Position numbers and translations under genes: made by a program. The notes beneath the pieces were generated by a model. That model made no database searches. It had not been told where the DNA came from and saw only the letters and a program-made list of their open reading frames with translations. From Phocaeicola plebeius (lineage in GTDB: Bacteria; Bacteroidota; Bacteroidia; Bacteroidales; Bacteroidaceae), in NCBI RefSeq assembly GCF_003437535.1, contig NZ_QSQT01000013.1, forward strand, positions 44,693-108,692: a stretch of 64,000 nt of DNA, written 5' to 3'. This document shows, one piece after another, positions 61,822 to 64,000 of this stretch; positions within the stretch are counted from its first letter, which is position 1, and each line of letters begins with the position of its first letter.

Positions 61822-61856
61822 AAAACGGAAATTTGAGCATATATATAAGCCGTTTT
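61822..61856 (-). terminator. candidate terminator of the MarR-like gene
   Basis: AAAACGG (61822-61828) and CCGTTTT (61850-61856) pair around an AT-rich inner stem. On the minus strand the hairpin is followed by a run of T residues. It lies about 70 bp past the MarR stop. The rest of 61738-61928 holds nothing that I recognise. Confidence 0.6.
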
Positions 61857-61928
61857 ATAAAAGCTTGACAAATGAAATGATTTTTATGCTTCTTGCTGAG
61901 GGTAACAAGTCTGAATCATTCCACTTTT

Positions 61929-62375
61929 TTAGTCTTTTGTGTTGGTAAATATTTTCCGAAGCACTTCCTGGCTGATTCTTAATTCCTCCAATGTAAGTCC
62001 GTGTAAGGCTTCTTTTAGTGTCTTGTTGGCGATGAAACGCGCTTTTTCTTCTAATTTCTTTCCATTTTCTGTCAGGTGAATTTTATTGGTCCGACGGTCT
62101 TTTTTGTCGGGCACTCGTATAACCAGATGTTGTCTTTCCATGTTGTCAATCAGTCGGGTCATGCTGGGCTTATCTTTAAAAGTGGCGTTGCACAACTCCT
62201 GCTGGGTAACTCCATCCTTTTCCCAAAGGTAGAGTAGCACGGTCCATTGCTCCGGTGTAATTTCCATGTCATTTAATCGGAAATTCCGGCTCAGCTTTCT
62301 GTTAATGGCAGCCGATACTTTTCCATTTAAAATGGCAAATATCAGTTGAATGTCAAAATTGAATTGTTCTATCAT
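61929..62375 (-). CDS. MarR-family transcriptional regulator
   Basis: This 148-residue protein has a MarR winged helix: an N-terminal dimerisation helix, the helix-turn-helix KDGVTQQELCNATFKDKPSM, then TRLIDNMERQHLVIRVPDKK and the wing DRRTNKIHLT. The start at 62375 (MIEQFNFDIQLIF) is chosen because the -7 box at 62400-62407 covers the longer-frame ATG at 62402. MarR proteins often respond to phenolic ligands or oxidants. Its target is not evident; it is divergent from rpsF. Confidence 0.88.
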   Translation of the reverse strand: MIEQFNFDIQLIFAILNGKVSAAINRKLSRNFRLNDMEITPEQWTVLLYLWEKDGVTQQELCNATFKDKPSMTRLIDNMERQHLVIRVPDKKDRRTNKIHLTENGKKLEEKARFIANKTLKEALHGLTLEELRISQEVLRKIFTNTKD

Positions 62376-62399
62376 GTAATTATTGTTTAAACAACTTTG

Positions 62400-62407
62400 C
62401 AAATATA
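62400..62407 (-). promoter_or_regulatory. -7 box of the MarR-like gene
   Basis: The minus strand reads TATATTTG, an exact match, 25 bp before the start used. Confidence 0.65.
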
Positions 62408-62502
62408 CGACATTTCACCTATATATAAAGTAGAGAAAAGAGAGTTTGGAAGATAAATATCTCTTTTTTAAGAATCTTTATTGCATAAATATATGGGAAG
62501 TC

Positions 62503-62533
62503 TTGGTTTCTTAATTGAAAAGTCGTACCTTTG
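62503..62533 (+). promoter_or_regulatory. promoter of the rpsF-rpsR-rplI operon
   Basis: TTGG at 62503, a 19-bp spacer and a perfect TACCTTTG at 62526-62533. An AT-rich leader of about 45 nt precedes rpsF. Confidence 0.75.
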
Positions 62534-62580
62534 TCGCGCAAATAAAAAATCATTATTAATTAATTTAATTAACGAATAGT

Positions 62581-62928
62581 ATGAATCAATACGAAACCGT
62601 TTTCATTTTAACTCCCGTTTTGTCTGATGTTCAGATGAAGGAAGCGGTAGAGAAGTTCAAAGCTATCCTTACTCAGGAAGGTGCGGAGATCATCAATGAA
62701 GAAAACTGGGGATTGAAAAAATTGGCTTACCCAATTCAGAAAAAATCTACAGGATTCTATCAACTGATTGAATTCAAAGCAGAACCGTCTGTAATCGAGA
62801 AGCTGGAAGTTAACTACCGTCGTGACGAACGTGTAATCCGTTTCTTGACTTTCAAGATGGATAAGTACGCTGCAGAATACGCTGCTAAGAGAAGAAATGT
62901 AAAATCAACTAAAAAGGAGGAAAACTAA
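62581..62928 (+). CDS. rpsF: 30S ribosomal protein S6
   Basis: This 115-residue protein has the S6 start [16 protein letters not shown] and the conserved [17 protein letters not shown] region. It binds S18 and the central domain of 16S rRNA. It is the first gene of the conserved rpsF-rpsR-rplI operon. No separate ssb gene lies between, as in many Bacteroidota. The C-terminal tail is Lys/Arg-rich. Confidence 0.97.
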   Translation: MNQYETVFILTPVLSDVQMKEAVEKFKAILTQEGAEIINEENWGLKKLAYPIQKKSTGFYQLIEFKAEPSVIEKLEVNYRRDERVIRFLTFKMDKYAAEYAAKRRNVKSTKKEEN

Positions 62929-62930
62929 TC

Positions 62931-63200
62931 ATGGCACAGCAACAATCAGAAATCAGATATTTAACTCCGCCTTCAGTAGACGTTAAGAAGAAAAAATACT
63001 GTCGTTTCAAAAAGAGCGGTATTAAGTACATCGACTACAAAGATCCTGAATTCTTGAAGAAATTCTTGAACGAACAGGGTAAAATCCTTCCGCGCCGTAT
63101 TACAGGTACTTCATTGAAGTTCCAGCGTCGTATTGCGCAGGCTGTTAAGAGAGCTCGTCACTTGGCTTTGCTGCCTTTCGTAACTGATATGATGAAATAA
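62931..63200 (+). CDS. rpsR: 30S ribosomal protein S18
   Basis: This 89-residue protein has the S18 signature [25 protein letters not shown] and the C-terminal [18 protein letters not shown], quoted here in parts. It lies 2 bp after rpsF, with a strong Shine-Dalgarno AAGGAGG within the end of rpsF, unusual for this phylum where such sites are often absent. Confidence 0.97.
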   Translation: MAQQQSEIRYLTPPSVDVKKKKYCRFKKSGIKYIDYKDPEFLKKFLNEQGKILPRRITGTSLKFQRRIAQAVKRARHLALLPFVTDMMK

Positions 63201-63218
63201 TAAAGGAGGAATAAGAAT

Positions 63219-63668
63219 ATGGAACTGATTTTGAAAGAAGACGTAGTTAACTTGGGCTACAAGAATGATATTGTAACCGTTAAGTCTGGTTATGGTCGTA
63301 ACTATCTTATTCCGACAGGTAAAGCTGTGATTGCTTCTCCGGCTGCAAAGAAAATGTTGGCTGAAGAACTGAAACAGCGTGCTCACAAATTGGAGAAGAT
63401 TAAGAAAGATGCTGAAGCTGTTGCAGAAACATTGAAGGGTGTTTCTTTGACTATCGCTACAAAGGTAAGTGCAACAGGTGTTATCTATGGTTCAGTAGGT
63501 AATATTCAGATTGCTGATGAACTGGCTAAGTTGGGTCACAACATCGATCGTAAGATTATCGTTGTTAAAGACAACGTAAAAGAAGTTGGACACTACAAAG
63601 CTGTGGTTAAACTTCACAAGGAAGTTTCTGTAGAAATTCCTTTCGAAGTAGTTGCAGAAGAAGCTTAA
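63219..63668 (+). CDS. rplI: 50S ribosomal protein L9
   Basis: This 149-residue protein has the N-terminal domain MELILKEDVVNLGYKNDIV and GYGRNYLIPTGKAV, the long connecting helix (about 45-75) and the C-terminal domain with GSVGNIQIADEL. A strong AAAGGAGG site precedes its start. It is the last gene of the operon. Confidence 0.97.
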   Translation: MELILKEDVVNLGYKNDIVTVKSGYGRNYLIPTGKAVIASPAAKKMLAEELKQRAHKLEKIKKDAEAVAETLKGVSLTIATKVSATGVIYGSVGNIQIADELAKLGHNIDRKIIVVKDNVKEVGHYKAVVKLHKEVSVEIPFEVVAEEA

Positions 63669-63696
63669 TTTGTATCTGTAAATACTTTAATAAATC

Positions 63697-63730
63697 CCCC
63701 GAATGGACAACGGTCTGTTCGGGGTTTTTT
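63697..63730 (+). terminator. Rho-independent terminator after rplI
   Basis: CCCCGAA (63697-63703) pairs with TTCGGGG (63718-63724) and is followed by six T residues. Confidence 0.88.
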
Positions 63731-64000
63731 ATTTTTGTTTGGGGGTGAAGCTTGATAAGAAGTTGGATATGGATTTTAGTTTTCTTCTCTCCTGGTTTGT
63801 AAGAGTTAAGATGCGAATGTGAAGTACGAGAAAAGTGAGGTATGTATTCTATTGTTTAAAAAATAGTGATGGCGGTAAAATAGTTTGTATGGGTGAAGTT
63901 GAGTGAACAGGAAAGCTATGTGATGAAATAATAAGATGGGGGTATTAGGGGTCAACGTAATAATCTGAGGGGTAAATCCGATAAATTTATATCTTTGCCG
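63731..64000 (+). promoter_or_regulatory. gene-free end of the window with a terminal -7 box
   Basis: Nothing coding is recognised in these 270 bases. A perfect TATCTTTG at 63990-63997 is the -7 box of a gene that begins beyond the window. Confidence 0.5.

Noticed and set aside
63731..64000. tRNA or small RNA gene in the last 270 bases
   Set aside because: No cloverleaf or T-loop consensus is visible; only a terminal -7 box can be supported.

Overview
The window looks like a chromosomal segment of a gut Bacteroidaceae bacterium (Bacteroides or Phocaeicola). The evidence is a hybrid two-component regulator beside pectin-degrading enzymes, an RprX/RprY pair, a second EF-G lacking GTPase residues, NigD-like, fimbrillin-like, DUF4861 and DUF4827 proteins, a GldB lipoprotein, and the Bacteroidota promoter element TAnnTTTG before many genes. 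No rRNA, tRNA, insertion sequence or CRISPR array was recognised.

1-9.9 kb is the end of a rhamnogalacturonan utilisation locus. It holds the tail of an outer-membrane barrel protein, a GH28 glycosidase, a one-domain and a two-domain CE12-type acetylesterase, rhamnose mutarotase, and a 1436-residue hybrid sensor/AraC regulator. Two promoters in this locus share a 20-bp-spaced direct repeat that is a good candidate for the regulator's operator.

10-24.6 kb is mostly housekeeping: an Lrp/AsnC regulator, folA-thyA, an RsmF-like rRNA methylase, a five-gene MacAB-TolC-like export operon, a ROK glucokinase, a DUF4861 protein, and fabI-gldB-rsmI-like. 24.6-39.4 kb lies on the minus strand: lipA with a membrane protein, a TonB_C-domain protein with dipeptidyl peptidase IV, an ABC-2/HlyD/TolC export operon with no ATPase gene, a coiled-coil protein with an S41 protease, and a fimbrillin/GLUG lipoprotein.

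39.4-64 kb holds trmB-mrp, dinB, tsaC-clc-fmt, a NigD-like lipoprotein, an ECF sigma factor with a membrane-helix/beta-barrel partner, rpe-comEC, an NrnA-like DHH phosphoesterase, a DUF4827 lipoprotein, a glmM-type mutase, hemW, the EF-G paralogue (fusA2), rprXY, a 58-residue membrane protein missed by length cut-offs, a MarR regulator, and rpsF-rpsR-rplI.

The most unusual non-coding signals are two arrays of a 16-bp palindrome at an exact 22-bp period. They lie 28 kb apart, in opposite orientation, and each sits between convergent genes. Beside the second is a roughly 145-bp element with nested and crossing inverted repeats. In several genes a promoter -7 box overlaps the longest-ORF start, so a shorter start is given.
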